Of a DNA stretch of 57,684 bases, positions 7,990-17,214 are shown in pieces. This stretch comes from Bacteroidota bacterium (GTDB lineage Bacteria > Bacteroidota > Ignavibacteria > UBA10030 > UBA8401), in contig JAJYOK010000020.1 in assembly GCA_021796215.1 (NCBI GenBank), positions 1 to 57,684 on the forward strand, written 5' to 3'. Position 1 is the first letter of the stretch; every line of letters starts with the position of its first letter. The notes under the pieces were generated by a model. The model made no database searches, was not told where the DNA came from, and worked only from the letters and a program-made list of their open reading frames with translations. Both the position numbers and the translations under genes were made by a program.

Positions 7990-8038
7990 TAAAAGTTGCC
8001 TTTGGAGCAGAATCTCTTTACTTTTATCAGCGACTAAA

Positions 8039-9388
8039 ATGAAAAAAGTCCTTATTGTTACATATTATTTCCCTCCATCCGGCGGCCCGGGCGTTCAGCG
8101 TGTTTTGAAATTTGCAAAATACCTTCCCCAATTCGGCTGGGAACCGATCATTCTCACGGTCGAAAACGGCGACTACCCGGCACGCGATGAATCGCTGCTC
8201 AAAGAAATTCCCCCGTCGCTGAAAATCTATCGCACAAAAATTTTCGAGCCGTACAATTTATATAGAAAGCTTACCGGAAAAAAAACAGGTGTTGCTGTTG
8301 ATGTCAATACCATCCCGAAAAAGGGAGAGCGAAGAAATCTTTCTGAAACAATTGCAGAATTTATTCGCGCGACGCTCTTTATTCCCGATGCGCGCATCGG
8401 CTGGCTGTTACCGGCGTTGCGTGAAGGGAAAAAAATTATCGGACAGGAACATGTAGAGATGATCTATTCGTCGTCGCCGCCGTACACGTGCGCGCTCATT
8501 GCACGGGCATTGCACCGCGCAACACATCTCCCGTGGGTTGCTGGTTTCCGCGACCCGTGGACGGGATTTCTTTCCACTCCGCAGCGCTGGTTTTTGCCGG
8601 CAGCAATTGACAAACATTTCGAGCGAAGCTGTTTCGAAGAAGCTTCACGCATTGAAGTGGCATGGCGCGGAATTCAGTCCGACATTGAGAAAAAATACCC
8701 GACGCTTCCTCTCAAAAAAATCGAACATCTGTCCAACGGATTCGATAGCGAGGATTTCCCTGCTGTGTCATCCCAGCGAAATGATAAATTTACGGTCACA
8801 TACACCGGTTCAATGTACGGTGTTCGTACACCGAAATCTTTTCTCGACGCCGTTGCCAATCTCATAAAAAAAGGAAGCGTTGATGCAAAAAAGATTCGCT
8901 TACAATTTATCGGGCGTTTCGGTGAAGTAGTGCATGAAATGTTTCGCGAGCCTCTTATTTCCGGGTGCGTTGAAATCATACCGTACGTTCCTCACTCGGA
9001 AAGCATTCTCCGCCTTCTTTCCTCCGATGCCCTGCTTCTCGTTGTTGATGAGTTCGAAGGACACGATGATATCGTTCCCGGAAAAGTGTTTGAATATCTC
9101 GGAGCAAAGCGCCCCATCATTGCCATCGCGCCGGAAGGAGCCGCGGCGGAACTGTTGCGGGAAACACGTGCCGGCAAATCAGCACTCCATCACGATGTTG
9201 CCGCCATCGAAAATATCTTTCTTGAATATTACAACGATTATCTCTATAATAGCAGCAACTTTCAACCCGCTAAAGAACGGCGAGGCTTTCAGCCGAACAA
9301 AGAGCTTGTTGCTCGGTATGAGCGTAAGGAAGTAACGAAACGCCTTGCGGAAATTTTTAACGAACTCCTGATCCAGACTCACACATAA
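8039..9388 (+). CDS. Glycosyltransferase, GT4-like GT-B fold
   Basis: 449 residues starting at the ATG at 8039 with 'MKKVLIVTYYFPPSGGPGVQ', the classic N-terminal strand and glycine-rich loop of GT-B enzymes. The upstream open frame runs through the cloverleaf repeat and is not coding. Other family features are 'WVAGFRDPWTG' mid-protein, the start of the C-terminal domain 'VTYTGSMYG', and the donor-site region 'DIVPGKVFEYLGAKRPIIAI'. It probably transfers a sugar from a nucleotide-sugar to a surface polysaccharide or lipid-linked precursor; the substrate is unknown. It is followed after 12 bases by the YfhO-like gene, so the two likely form an operon for envelope glycan synthesis. Confidence 0.88.
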   Translation: MKKVLIVTYYFPPSGGPGVQRVLKFAKYLPQFGWEPIILTVENGDYPARDESLLKEIPPSLKIYRTKIFEPYNLYRKLTGKKTGVAVDVNTIPKKGERRNLSETIAEFIRATLFIPDARIGWLLPALREGKKIIGQEHVEMIYSSSPPYTCALIARALHRATHLPWVAGFRDPWTGFLSTPQRWFLPAAIDKHFERSCFEEASRIEVAWRGIQSDIEKKYPTLPLKKIEHLSNGFDSEDFPAVSSQRNDKFTVTYTGSMYGVRTPKSFLDAVANLIKKGSVDAKKIRLQFIGRFGEVVHEMFREPLISGCVEIIPYVPHSESILRLLSSDALLLVVDEFEGHDDIVPGKVFEYLGAKRPIIAIAPEGAAAELLRETRAGKSALHHDVAAIENIFLEYYNDYLYNSSNFQPAKERRGFQPNKELVARYERKEVTKRLAEIFNELLIQTHT

Positions 9389-9400
9389 ACAACAACAACC

Positions 9401-11938
9401 ATGGCTAAGAAAAAAGAATACAAACCCGCAAAAAAGCAGGCACTTGTTCCGGAAAAATACCAGCACGTAATATCTATCGGTATCATTTTCCTTTCACTTC
9501 TTGCTTTTTTTCACGACGCAATTTTTTCTGGAAAGGTGTTCAACGCGACGGACAATGTAGCTTCGCAAAGCTTCAATACATTCCTTGCCGAAGGAAAACA
9601 TGAAGGGATTTTTCCGCTATGGATTCCATATATTTTCGGGGGAATGCCCTCGTTCGGAAGCGTGATGATAAGCCCCATGCGCGTGTACGACATCACGAGC
9701 ATGGTATGGTGGTACCTCAATAATATTTTCACCGCTATACTTCAAAACCGGGAAGTCACGAGCGTCATTTTTTATTACCTGGTCTTCGGTATTTCAACAT
9801 ACTTCTTCATGCTTCACAAAAAGAAATCGCCTCTTGTTGCTTTGTTCACATCGCTCACGAGTATCTATTCAACATACATTATCATCTGGATCATGGTGGG
9901 GCACAATACGAAGATTGCAACGCTCTGCCTTTTCCCCATCGTTTTCATGCTGATTGAAGAAATGATGGACAATTTCAAATGGTGGCACGGCATTGTTTTG
10001 CTGATTACGCTCCACGTTTTGCTTTTGCCGTCGCACATCCAGATGGATTATTATCTCTATCTCATGCTCGGCATTTACTGCCTCTATCTTTTGATTGCAC
10101 GCTTTGTAAAAAAAGAACGATGGATGCCGGTCGTACGCAGCGGCGTAATTTTTCTTCTCGCTCTGGGAATGTCGTACGCCATGTCTGCAGATCTATATCT
10201 TTCCATTATGGAATACAACCCGCATTCGATACGCGGGAAGAATCCGATCGTCAGCATGACAGCATCCGCGCAGACAAAAACAACAGCCGGCGGCCTCGAC
10301 TACGATTATGCAACGAACTGGTCGTTCAGTCCGGGCGAAGTACTGACATTTTTCGTGCCGTCGTTGTACGGATTCGGCACCCAGGAATACACGGGCCCAA
10401 TTTTCAACGGACCAACGCGGCTGCCGACATATTGGGGACAAATGCCTTTCACCGACGCACCTGAATATATGGGCATTGTTGTACTCGTTCTTGCTGTCTT
10501 GGGCGTGTATTACAACCGTAAAGACCGTTTTGTCCATGCAATGCTGCTGGTCGCATTTTTTGCGCTGCTCGTTTCATTCGGACGAACATTTTCGCCGGTG
10601 TACGATCTGATGTATTATTATTTTCCGGCATTCAACAAGTTCCGGGTCCCTTCGATGATTCTTATCCTCGTACAAATCATCGTTCCGATTCTTGCCGGCT
10701 ACGGATTGCAGTCACTCTTTGAGAAAGGGAAAGAACATCTTTCGGCGGACGCTGAAAAAAAATTCAAGTACATTCTTGGCGGCGCTGGCTTTCTTCTTCT
10801 CTTGGGAATTATTGCGCGCGGCTTTTTCAGCGACCTCTACGAAAGTTTTATGGGTCCGGATGGTATGGCACGCCTGCTCTCTGTTTTTGGGAAACAATCT
10901 GACGCCGTTCTTGCCCGCCTCCGCCCGCTGATGTTTGATTTTGTCTTCAACACTGTGATGACGGACTACTTCGTCATGCTCGTGCTGCTGCTGGGAACAT
11001 TCGGAGTTTTGTACGCGTACCGCAAGCAAATAATTTCAACTACAACGACCGGTGTGATCATCATTTTCCTTGCACTCTTCGATCTCTGGCGGGTGGACAT
11101 GAAACCGATGGAACTCCATGACAAGCAAGAAGAAACTTCGGCGTTTTCAACTCCCGATTATGTCCAGGCGATACAAAACGATCATTCACTCTACCGTGTT
11201 TTTGATACCGACAACATTCAGCAGCCATCGAACAAACTTGCCTACTATAAAATTCAAACCATCAGCGGATACTCTGCCGCGAAGCTGCGCGACTACCAGG
11301 ATATGATTGATGTTGCCGGACTCGGCAACCCGATTGTGTGGACTTTGATGAACGCAAAATATGTGATAGCCAATTCAAAGGAGCAAATTCCCGGCTTGCC
11401 TGTTGTTTTCAACGGACAATCAAGAAAAGTGATGCTCTACGCTCAAGGTTCGCAGCGCGCATGGTTTGTAGATTCTGTTGCTGTTGATTCTGGTCTCGGC
11501 ATTTTGGAACGGATGAAACAAATGTCATTTAACCCACATCATATCGCTTTTGTTGAATCGAATGCACCCGAAAATATTCAGCCGCCTGACACATCGGCAA
11601 AAGTGAGCGTGAAAGAATTCAAACTTCACGATGTTGCCTTCGACGTTACTGCATCGGGCAATAATCTTCTCTTTGTCAGCGAGATTTATTATCCTGAAGG
11701 CTGGAACGCATACATTGACGGTACGCCGACAAAAATTTTTAAAACCGATTATACCTTCCGCTCAGTGGTTGTTCCCAAAGGCACGCACGTCGTGGAATTC
11801 AAGTTCGAACCGAAAAGTTACCCTGTAGGAAGAACGATCAGCCTGCTGACAAATATTCTCGCATGGTGCAGCGTGCTCGTTGCCGCATTTTTCTGGTGGA
11901 ATGGACGAAAGAAGATTCCTTCAGAGAAAAAATCTTAA
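9401..11938 (+). CDS. YfhO family polytopic membrane protein
   Basis: 845 residues with many hydrophobic segments from about residue 25 to 580 and a soluble C-terminal region ending in 'EIYYPEGWNAYIDG'. That phrase and the first periplasmic loop ('ATDNVASQSFNTF...WIPYIFGGMPSFG') are characteristic of YfhO proteins, thought to be GT-C-like glycosyltransferases that decorate teichoic or other surface glycans. A final membrane helix and a lysine-rich tail close the protein. It follows the GT4-like gene and precedes murA, fitting envelope biogenesis. Start at 9401 is the only sensible ATG (MAKKKEYKPAKK). Confidence 0.85.
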   Translation: MAKKKEYKPAKKQALVPEKYQHVISIGIIFLSLLAFFHDAIFSGKVFNATDNVASQSFNTFLAEGKHEGIFPLWIPYIFGGMPSFGSVMISPMRVYDITSMVWWYLNNIFTAILQNREVTSVIFYYLVFGISTYFFMLHKKKSPLVALFTSLTSIYSTYIIIWIMVGHNTKIATLCLFPIVFMLIEEMMDNFKWWHGIVLLITLHVLLLPSHIQMDYYLYLMLGIYCLYLLIARFVKKERWMPVVRSGVIFLLALGMSYAMSADLYLSIMEYNPHSIRGKNPIVSMTASAQTKTTAGGLDYDYATNWSFSPGEVLTFFVPSLYGFGTQEYTGPIFNGPTRLPTYWGQMPFTDAPEYMGIVVLVLAVLGVYYNRKDRFVHAMLLVAFFALLVSFGRTFSPVYDLMYYYFPAFNKFRVPSMILILVQIIVPILAGYGLQSLFEKGKEHLSADAEKKFKYILGGAGFLLLLGIIARGFFSDLYESFMGPDGMARLLSVFGKQSDAVLARLRPLMFDFVFNTVMTDYFVMLVLLLGTFGVLYAYRKQIISTTTTGVIIIFLALFDLWRVDMKPMELHDKQEETSAFSTPDYVQAIQNDHSLYRVFDTDNIQQPSNKLAYYKIQTISGYSAAKLRDYQDMIDVAGLGNPIVWTLMNAKYVIANSKEQIPGLPVVFNGQSRKVMLYAQGSQRAWFVDSVAVDSGLGILERMKQMSFNPHHIAFVESNAPENIQPPDTSAKVSVKEFKLHDVAFDVTASGNNLLFVSEIYYPEGWNAYIDGTPTKIFKTDYTFRSVVVPKGTHVVEFKFEPKSYPVGRTISLLTNILAWCSVLVAAFFWWNGRKKIPSEKKS

Positions 11939-11961
11939 ACTATATAGCATTAGGATTACGC

Positions 11962-13224
11962 GTGGACAAATTTATCATACATGGCGGAAAAAACCTTCGC
12001 GGTACGGTAAACATCAGCGGCGCAAAAAACGCATCGCTTGCGCTCATGCCGGCAACATTGCTCGCCAGCGGAAAATACGAACTTGCAAACACACCGGTGC
12101 TGCGCGATGTTGTCACGATGTCGAAGCTGCTGCAATCAATGGGTGTTACCGTTGAGCGTGCAGAGCACACATTGCACATTAACACCTTTCGCGTAAACAA
12201 ATTCGAAGCGCCGTATGAACATGTGAAAAAAATGCGGGCTTCAATTTATGTGCTCGGACCTCTTGTTGCGCGGTACGGAAAGGCGAAAGTTTCTCTTCCC
12301 GGCGGATGTGCGTGGGGACCGCGTCCCGTTAATCTTCATCTTGAAGCGCTGAAAGAATTAGGCGCGAAAATCGAACTCGACCGCGGCTACATTATTGCAA
12401 AAGCAAAACGATTGAAAGCGGCGCGCATTGTATTTAACATTTCAAGCGTCGGAGCAACAGGCAACACGCTGATGGCGGCAGTGCTTGCAAAAGGAACAAC
12501 ACGCATTGAAAACGCCGCGATGGAACCGGAGATTACTAATCTTGCAGAAATGCTCGTTTCGATGGGAGCGAAGATTGACGGTATCGGCACGCCAACATTG
12601 GAAATCGAAGGCGTTGACGCGCTTCATCCTGCAAACATCTCAACAATCCCCGACAGAATTGAAGCCGGCACCATCCTCGTTGCCGGCGCGATGTGTCATG
12701 GAAAAATCCGCGTCGAGAATTGCGAACCGTCACATCTTTCTGCCCTTACCGCGCGGCTAGAAGATGCCGGAATGAAATTGACCATCGGTTCGTCGTTCAT
12801 CGAATTGCATGCGCCAAAAGAAATTCTCCCCGTTGATGTCGCTACTGCACCATACCCCGGATTTCCAACCGATATGCAGGCGCAATGGATCGCGTTGATG
12901 GCGCTTGCAAAAGGTTCAAGCACGGTGACCGATACAATCTACTTCGACCGCTTCAAACATGTTCCTGAACTCATTCGCCTCGGCGCCAAGATTGAACTGA
13001 ACGAAAATGCTGCTATCGTTAAAGGAGTTAAAAAACTAATCGGCGCAAAAGTGATGTCAACCGATCTCCGCGCATCGGCGGCGTTGATTCTCGCCGGACT
13101 TTGTGCTGAGGGAGAAACGGAAGTACTTCGTGTATACCATCTTGACCGCGGTTACGAAGCGATTGAGAAAAAGCTGCAAAAATTGGGAGCGAATATTAAA
13201 AGAGTGGCGGGGGAAGAATTCTAA
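11962..13224 (+). CDS. murA: UDP-N-acetylglucosamine 1-carboxyvinyltransferase
   Basis: First committed step of peptidoglycan synthesis: transfers enolpyruvate from PEP to UDP-GlcNAc in the cytoplasm. 420 residues from a GTG start at 11962, matching the normal MurA length; an AGGA lies seven bases before it. The frame also extends upstream into the YfhO gene, which I discount. The fosfomycin-target cysteine is present at C116 in 'SLPGGCAWGPRPVNLHLEAL', along with 'NISGAKNASLALM' at the N-terminus and 'GTILVAGAMCHGKI' and 'FPTDMQAQWIALMALA' later. Only 23 bases separate it from the YfhO gene, so it may be cotranscribed. Confidence 0.96.
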   Translation: MDKFIIHGGKNLRGTVNISGAKNASLALMPATLLASGKYELANTPVLRDVVTMSKLLQSMGVTVERAEHTLHINTFRVNKFEAPYEHVKKMRASIYVLGPLVARYGKAKVSLPGGCAWGPRPVNLHLEALKELGAKIELDRGYIIAKAKRLKAARIVFNISSVGATGNTLMAAVLAKGTTRIENAAMEPEITNLAEMLVSMGAKIDGIGTPTLEIEGVDALHPANISTIPDRIEAGTILVAGAMCHGKIRVENCEPSHLSALTARLEDAGMKLTIGSSFIELHAPKEILPVDVATAPYPGFPTDMQAQWIALMALAKGSSTVTDTIYFDRFKHVPELIRLGAKIELNENAAIVKGVKKLIGAKVMSTDLRASAALILAGLCAEGETEVLRVYHLDRGYEAIEKKLQKLGANIKRVAGEEF

Positions 13225-13236
13225 CGGCTCACCCGG

Positions 13237-14343
13237 TTACTTTTTTCTCATACTAAGCGAAAAAGTTGAACCATTGCCTTCTGTACTTTCAAAAGTCAAT
13301 TCGCATTCATTGATCTCGGCAAGGCGCCGTGCAATATACAATCCCAAGCCTGGTCCCTGCTGTTCCTGCGATTCGCGGTTCACCTGATAAAATTTCTGGA
13401 ATAATCCTGCCTGCTTGTTCTGTGGAATTCCAATTCCCGTATCAGACACAGCAAGTGTCACCCGCTCCGGCGTACTGCGGGAAACAATGTTCACACTTCC
13501 GCCTTCCCTGCTGAACTTGAATGCGTTGTCAATTAAGCGCGATAAGATATTTTCGAGATGTTCCGCAGAGGTATAAAGCATCAGCGGCTGATCGTCCACC
13601 GAAATAGTGCAACGGACTTTCTTCTTTTCATACAGCTCACGATGCTTGGTATAAACGTGTTCAACAATTTTGTGCAGGTTAATCGGAGTTGCCTGAAGCT
13701 CAACTTCCCGCTTTAATTCCCCGGATTCGAGCCTCACGACAAGCAAAAAATCTTCCACCATATTGTTGAGCCGCTTGCTGCCCGACTTCAACATTTCTAA
13801 AAAGTCAGTGAAGTCTTTCTGTGAAAGCGAATCTTTCCCCTCCGCCAGTAATTCTGTTGCGCCCAAAATTGACGTGAGCGGCGTCCGCATTTCATGAGAC
13901 ATCAACCGCAGCAATTGATCTTTCATTTTCTCAATCTGCTGCGACATTGAATTACTGATTTCCTGCCGCCGTTTCAATTTCCCTCTGACCGTCGAGATAA
14001 GAATGTTCGGATCGAACGGCTTCGTGATATAATCGTCAATTCCCAATTCTTTCCCCTGAATGACATGTCTCAAATCACTGTGTCCGGTCAGAAAAATAAA
14101 CGGCGTACTTTGAAATTGAGGCATTGCCCGGACTTTTTCAAAAAGCTCAAAACCTGTCATTCCCGGCATGGTAATATCAGAAATAATAATATCCGGCGTG
14201 GTTGACTGCAATACATCGAGAGCATTCTTGCCGTTGCGCGCTTTGACGACGGCATAGCCTTCCATGCCAAGATACTCACCGGTAATATCAAGGAGAGCTT
14301 CTTCGTCGTCTACAACCAGCACTGTATGTTTAGTTTCAGTCAT
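13237..14343 (-). CDS. Response regulator-histidine kinase hybrid (REC-HisKA-HATPase)
   Basis: 368 residues. An N-terminal receiver domain (about 1-125) carries the phospho-acceptor in 'DIIISDITMPGMTGF' and the switch lysine in 'DDYITKPFDP'. Next come a dimerisation/phospho-acceptor helix 'LLRLMSHEMRTPLTS' and a C-terminal ATPase domain with N box 'LIDNAFKFSREGG', G1 'VSDTGIGIP' and G2 'GPGLGLYIARR'. There is no sensor or membrane segment, so input must come by phosphorylation of the receiver domain. It is convergent with murA, 12 bases away. No partner regulator lies nearby, so it is an orphan here. Confidence 0.92.
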   Translation of the reverse strand: MTETKHTVLVVDDEEALLDITGEYLGMEGYAVVKARNGKNALDVLQSTTPDIIISDITMPGMTGFELFEKVRAMPQFQSTPFIFLTGHSDLRHVIQGKELGIDDYITKPFDPNILISTVRGKLKRRQEISNSMSQQIEKMKDQLLRLMSHEMRTPLTSILGATELLAEGKDSLSQKDFTDFLEMLKSGSKRLNNMVEDFLLVVRLESGELKREVELQATPINLHKIVEHVYTKHRELYEKKKVRCTISVDDQPLMLYTSAEHLENILSRLIDNAFKFSREGGSVNIVSRSTPERVTLAVSDTGIGIPQNKQAGLFQKFYQVNRESQEQQGPGLGLYIARRLAEINECELTFESTEGNGSTFSLSMRKK

Positions 14344-14406
14344 AAACAGTTGTCAGGCAAATTGGTAGTGCTTCAACGGGCTTTCAGCAAGCTACTCAAC
14401 CAGAAG

Positions 14407-15216
14407 TCACAAAGGACTCCTTCGGAGCTGATGAGCCTTCGGCTCAAAAGGCCGATTCAAAATCTCAAGCATGTGTTCGTGAATCTTGCCATTCGTTGCC
14501 AGTGTATTCGGCTCATAGATGCTCGCAGGCTTGCCGTCAAAATTTGATACCGCACCGCCGGCTTCCTTCACAAGCAGAATTCCCGCTGCTTTGTCCCAAG
14601 GATTCAAAAATACTTCCCAGAAACCGTCGAGCCTTCCTGCAGCAACGTACGCCAAATCGAGCGCTGCAGAACCGAGGCGCCGAACGCCTTGTCCTTCCAT
14701 CAGAAAATTCACAAAATGTTCAACCGCGTGGTTCGGGTTTTCTTTGACGTTGTAGGGAAACCCGGTGACAAGAAGACTTTCAATCAAAGTCTGCGACGTA
14801 GAAACATGAATACGTTTGCCGTTGAGAAACGCGCCGCTTCCTTTTTCGGCGCTGAACATTTCATCCGACGATGGATCATAAATTGCACCGGCAACAACCT
14901 CGCCGTTATGTTCGACGGCAATGGAGACAGAGAAAATCGGCAGCGCGTGTGTAAAGTTCGTCGTTCCATCCAACGGATCGATGACCCACCGAAATTCCGA
15001 TTTTATATTATGACCTCCGCTCTCTTCCGCAAGAATATCGTGAGAAGGAAAATGTTGTTTGATTTTTTTAATAACAAGCGCTTCCGATTGTTTGTCAATT
15101 TCCGTGACAAGATTCGTTGCTTGCCCCATTTTGTGTTCGATTGATTTCACTTTGCCGACGCTGTATTTGAGGAATTTCCCCGCTTCCAGCGCCGCTTCCA
15201 TAGCCACTTTAATCAT
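14407..15216 (-). CDS. suhB: Inositol-1-monophosphatase family protein
   Basis: Mg-dependent sugar or inositol phosphate phosphatase, 269 residues. The metal-site motifs are intact: 'DILAEESGG' (Glu ligand), 'WVIDPLDGTTNFTHALP' (the DPLDGTTN signature at about 84-91) and the C-terminal 'NPWDKAAGILLVKEAGG'. The last ~14 residues ('PFEPKAHQLRRSPL') fall on a pair of short hairpins in the DNA (14417-14446) and look like a repeat-derived tail, not part of the conserved fold. The exact substrate (inositol phosphate, fructose bisphosphate or other) cannot be fixed from sequence. Confidence 0.92.
   Translation of the reverse strand: MIKVAMEAALEAGKFLKYSVGKVKSIEHKMGQATNLVTEIDKQSEALVIKKIKQHFPSHDILAEESGGHNIKSEFRWVIDPLDGTTNFTHALPIFSVSIAVEHNGEVVAGAIYDPSSDEMFSAEKGSGAFLNGKRIHVSTSQTLIESLLVTGFPYNVKENPNHAVEHFVNFLMEGQGVRRLGSAALDLAYVAAGRLDGFWEVFLNPWDKAAGILLVKEAGGAVSNFDGKPASIYEPNTLATNGKIHEHMLEILNRPFEPKAHQLRRSPL
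14417..14446. repeat. Twin hairpins at the 3' end of suhB
   Basis: CTCC-ttc-GGAG (14417-14427) followed by TGAGCC-ttc-GGCTCA (14432-14446). They encode the last residues before the suhB stop. The second hairpin has the same 6-3-6 geometry as the halves of the 30-bp element found elsewhere in the window. Confidence 0.6.
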
Positions 15217-15387
15217 AATGAACCTGAATTAACGAAGATTAAAATTGTAGTTCAAGGTAGGGAATTCTTCTATAAGGTTCAAACCTGTCGGCAGGCAAGT
15301 CAAAAGAAATTGAATTTGAATATGCCCTGTTTTCTCGGTACATTTTCTCATGATTCTATTCTTCTTAGCTCTGACCCTTCATAACCT

Positions 15388-17049
15388 ATGAACCTTCTCA
15401 TTTCCTTCTTTGCAGATAATCCATTGCTTCTTCTGTTCGTGATCATCGGACTCGGCTACCTTATCGGCAGCATCAGGATTTTCGGATTCAGTCTCGGCGT
15501 TGCGGCAGTGCTGTTCACCGGCATCGCTTTCGGCGCGCTCGACAAGCGTCTCGCCGTTCCGGATTCGATTTACATTATCGGACTTGTATTGTTTGTCTAT
15601 GCCATTGGACTTCAATCCGGTCCTAGTTTTTTTGCTTCGTTTCAAAAACGAGGTTTCAAAATCAACCTCATCGCCGTTCTCCTTATCAGTGTAGGCGCAG
15701 CCTTTGTCGTTGTTTTGTGGCGGGTGTTCGGGTTTTCTGCCGCCACTACTGCCGGACTATTCTGCGGCGCACTCACTTCCACTCCTGCGCTTGCAGCAAC
15801 AGTGGAAACGGTGAAATCAGTTGCCCATGTTGTCGCGCCTTCTTCAGCCGATGCGTTGATGAACAGTTCCGTCGTTGCCTATGGACTTGCCTATCCATTC
15901 GGTGTGCTAGGCGTAATTTTGTGGTTCTATATTTTCACGAAAATTTTCAAAATTGATTTTGCAAAAGAAGAAGCACAGCGGCAAAAAGATGCCGGAACGG
16001 ATTCCATTTCCGCACAAACGTTTGTTGTTACCAATCCCGCAATCATCGGGAAAAAAATTGAAGAAGCGATGGAGCCGCTCGTTCAACCCGGATTTGTCCT
16101 CAGCAGAATACAAAAAGGACAGGATATTGGTATTGTATCACCGGAAACAATTTTGGAGCACGGCGACCAAATCGTTGCCGTAGGAACAGGCCAATCGCTT
16201 GAACGCGCACGGTTGCTTTTTGGGGAACGCGCTCAGGAACATCTCGCTGAAGAAAATGACGGCATTGAATACCGAAGAATTTTCGTTTCCAATCCATCTG
16301 TCATCGGCAAACAGATCTACGAACTCCACCTCGAAAAAGAGTTCGGCGCAGCGATAACACGATTACGGCGCGGAGACGTAGATTTTGTTCCTTCGCCCGA
16401 CACAATTCTGGAAATGGGCGATCGCATCCGCGTTGTCACGCGTCACGACAATCTTGGCCGCATCACAAAATATTTCGGCGATTCGATGAAGGCTATTTCC
16501 GAAACGGATTTTCTTTCAATCTCTCTTGGCATTGTCATTGGCGTGTTTGTCGGTATGATTCCGTTCCCTCTCCCTAATGGAATGACATTCAAGCTCGGTT
16601 TTGCCGGCGGTCCGCTCGTCACCGCTCTTGTGCTCGGAAAGCTTGAGCGCACGGGAAAAATTATTTGGGTGCTGCCGTTCAATGCCAATCTCGTCCTGCG
16701 TCAAATCGGAATGGTATTTTTTCTTGCCGGCATTGGAACAAAAGCAGGATTCGGTTTCGGTGCAATTCTGAAATCCGGCGGCTGGGAATTAGTTGCCGGC
16801 GGCGCATTGCTGACAACACTGGTTGTTGTGCTTGCAATTCTCGTCGCATACAAATATTTGAAACTGCCGATGTCGGCAGTGATGGGGATGGTTTCCGGAA
16901 TGAACACGCAGTCTGCGTGCCTTGCTTATGCGAACCAGCATGCGCAGAACGAGCTGCCGAATGTTTGGTATGCCGCCGTGTACCCCGCTTCGATGATTAC
17001 AAAAATCATTTTGGCGCAGCTGCTGGTATCAATCCTGATGTTGTTGTAA
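15388..17049 (+). CDS. AspT/YidE/YbjL-type transporter with two RCK_C domains
   Basis: 553 residues. Two membrane halves, each of about five to six helices (roughly 1-190 and 370-553), surround a cytoplasmic pair of TrkA-C/RCK_C domains (about 205-365, 'GKKIEEAMEPLVQPGFVLSRIQKG' and 'GKQIYELHLEKEFGAAITRLRRG'). This arrangement defines the aspartate:alanine exchanger family and its YidE/YbjL duplication relatives. Conserved blocks 'GALTSTPALAAT' and 'GMVSGMNTQSACLAYA' form the repeated re-entrant motifs. It probably exchanges small organic anions across the inner membrane; the substrate is unknown. No obvious Shine-Dalgarno sequence precedes the ATG. Confidence 0.88.
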   Translation: MNLLISFFADNPLLLLFVIIGLGYLIGSIRIFGFSLGVAAVLFTGIAFGALDKRLAVPDSIYIIGLVLFVYAIGLQSGPSFFASFQKRGFKINLIAVLLISVGAAFVVVLWRVFGFSAATTAGLFCGALTSTPALAATVETVKSVAHVVAPSSADALMNSSVVAYGLAYPFGVLGVILWFYIFTKIFKIDFAKEEAQRQKDAGTDSISAQTFVVTNPAIIGKKIEEAMEPLVQPGFVLSRIQKGQDIGIVSPETILEHGDQIVAVGTGQSLERARLLFGERAQEHLAEENDGIEYRRIFVSNPSVIGKQIYELHLEKEFGAAITRLRRGDVDFVPSPDTILEMGDRIRVVTRHDNLGRITKYFGDSMKAISETDFLSISLGIVIGVFVGMIPFPLPNGMTFKLGFAGGPLVTALVLGKLERTGKIIWVLPFNANLVLRQIGMVFFLAGIGTKAGFGFGAILKSGGWELVAGGALLTTLVVVLAILVAYKYLKLPMSAVMGMVSGMNTQSACLAYANQHAQNELPNVWYAAVYPASMITKIILAQLLVSILMLL

Positions 17050-17178
17050 AAGTCCGGTGAAGAACGTACCGCAATCATAATAGAGACTTCTGAGAAATTC
17101 TAATTATCGGCGGGACAGACATTTGCCGAAGGCATTCCTTTGGAACTTGTCTATCGTTTTTGAGTAAGGTTATAACAG

Positions 17179-17205
17179 GCAGGAATGCCCGTCCTGCAAA
17201 TTTTT
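17179..17205 (+). terminator. Weak terminator-like hairpin
   Basis: GCAGGA (17179-17184) and TCCTGC (17192-17197) followed shortly by a run of five T. It is 130 bases past the transporter stop. The stem is only six pairs, so this is tentative. Confidence 0.35.
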
Positions 17206-17214
17206 CAGATGGCT

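Noticed and set aside
9270-9300. GGCTTTCAGCC-like palindrome near the 3' end of the glycosyltransferase
   Set aside because: The encoded 'PNKELVARYERKEVTKRLAEIF' fits the expected family C-terminus, so an insertion is not needed to explain it.
15276-15300. GGTTCAAACC, similar to a tRNA T-loop
   Set aside because: No acceptor, D or anticodon arms can be drawn around it; it is part of a small CCTG/CAGG palindrome.
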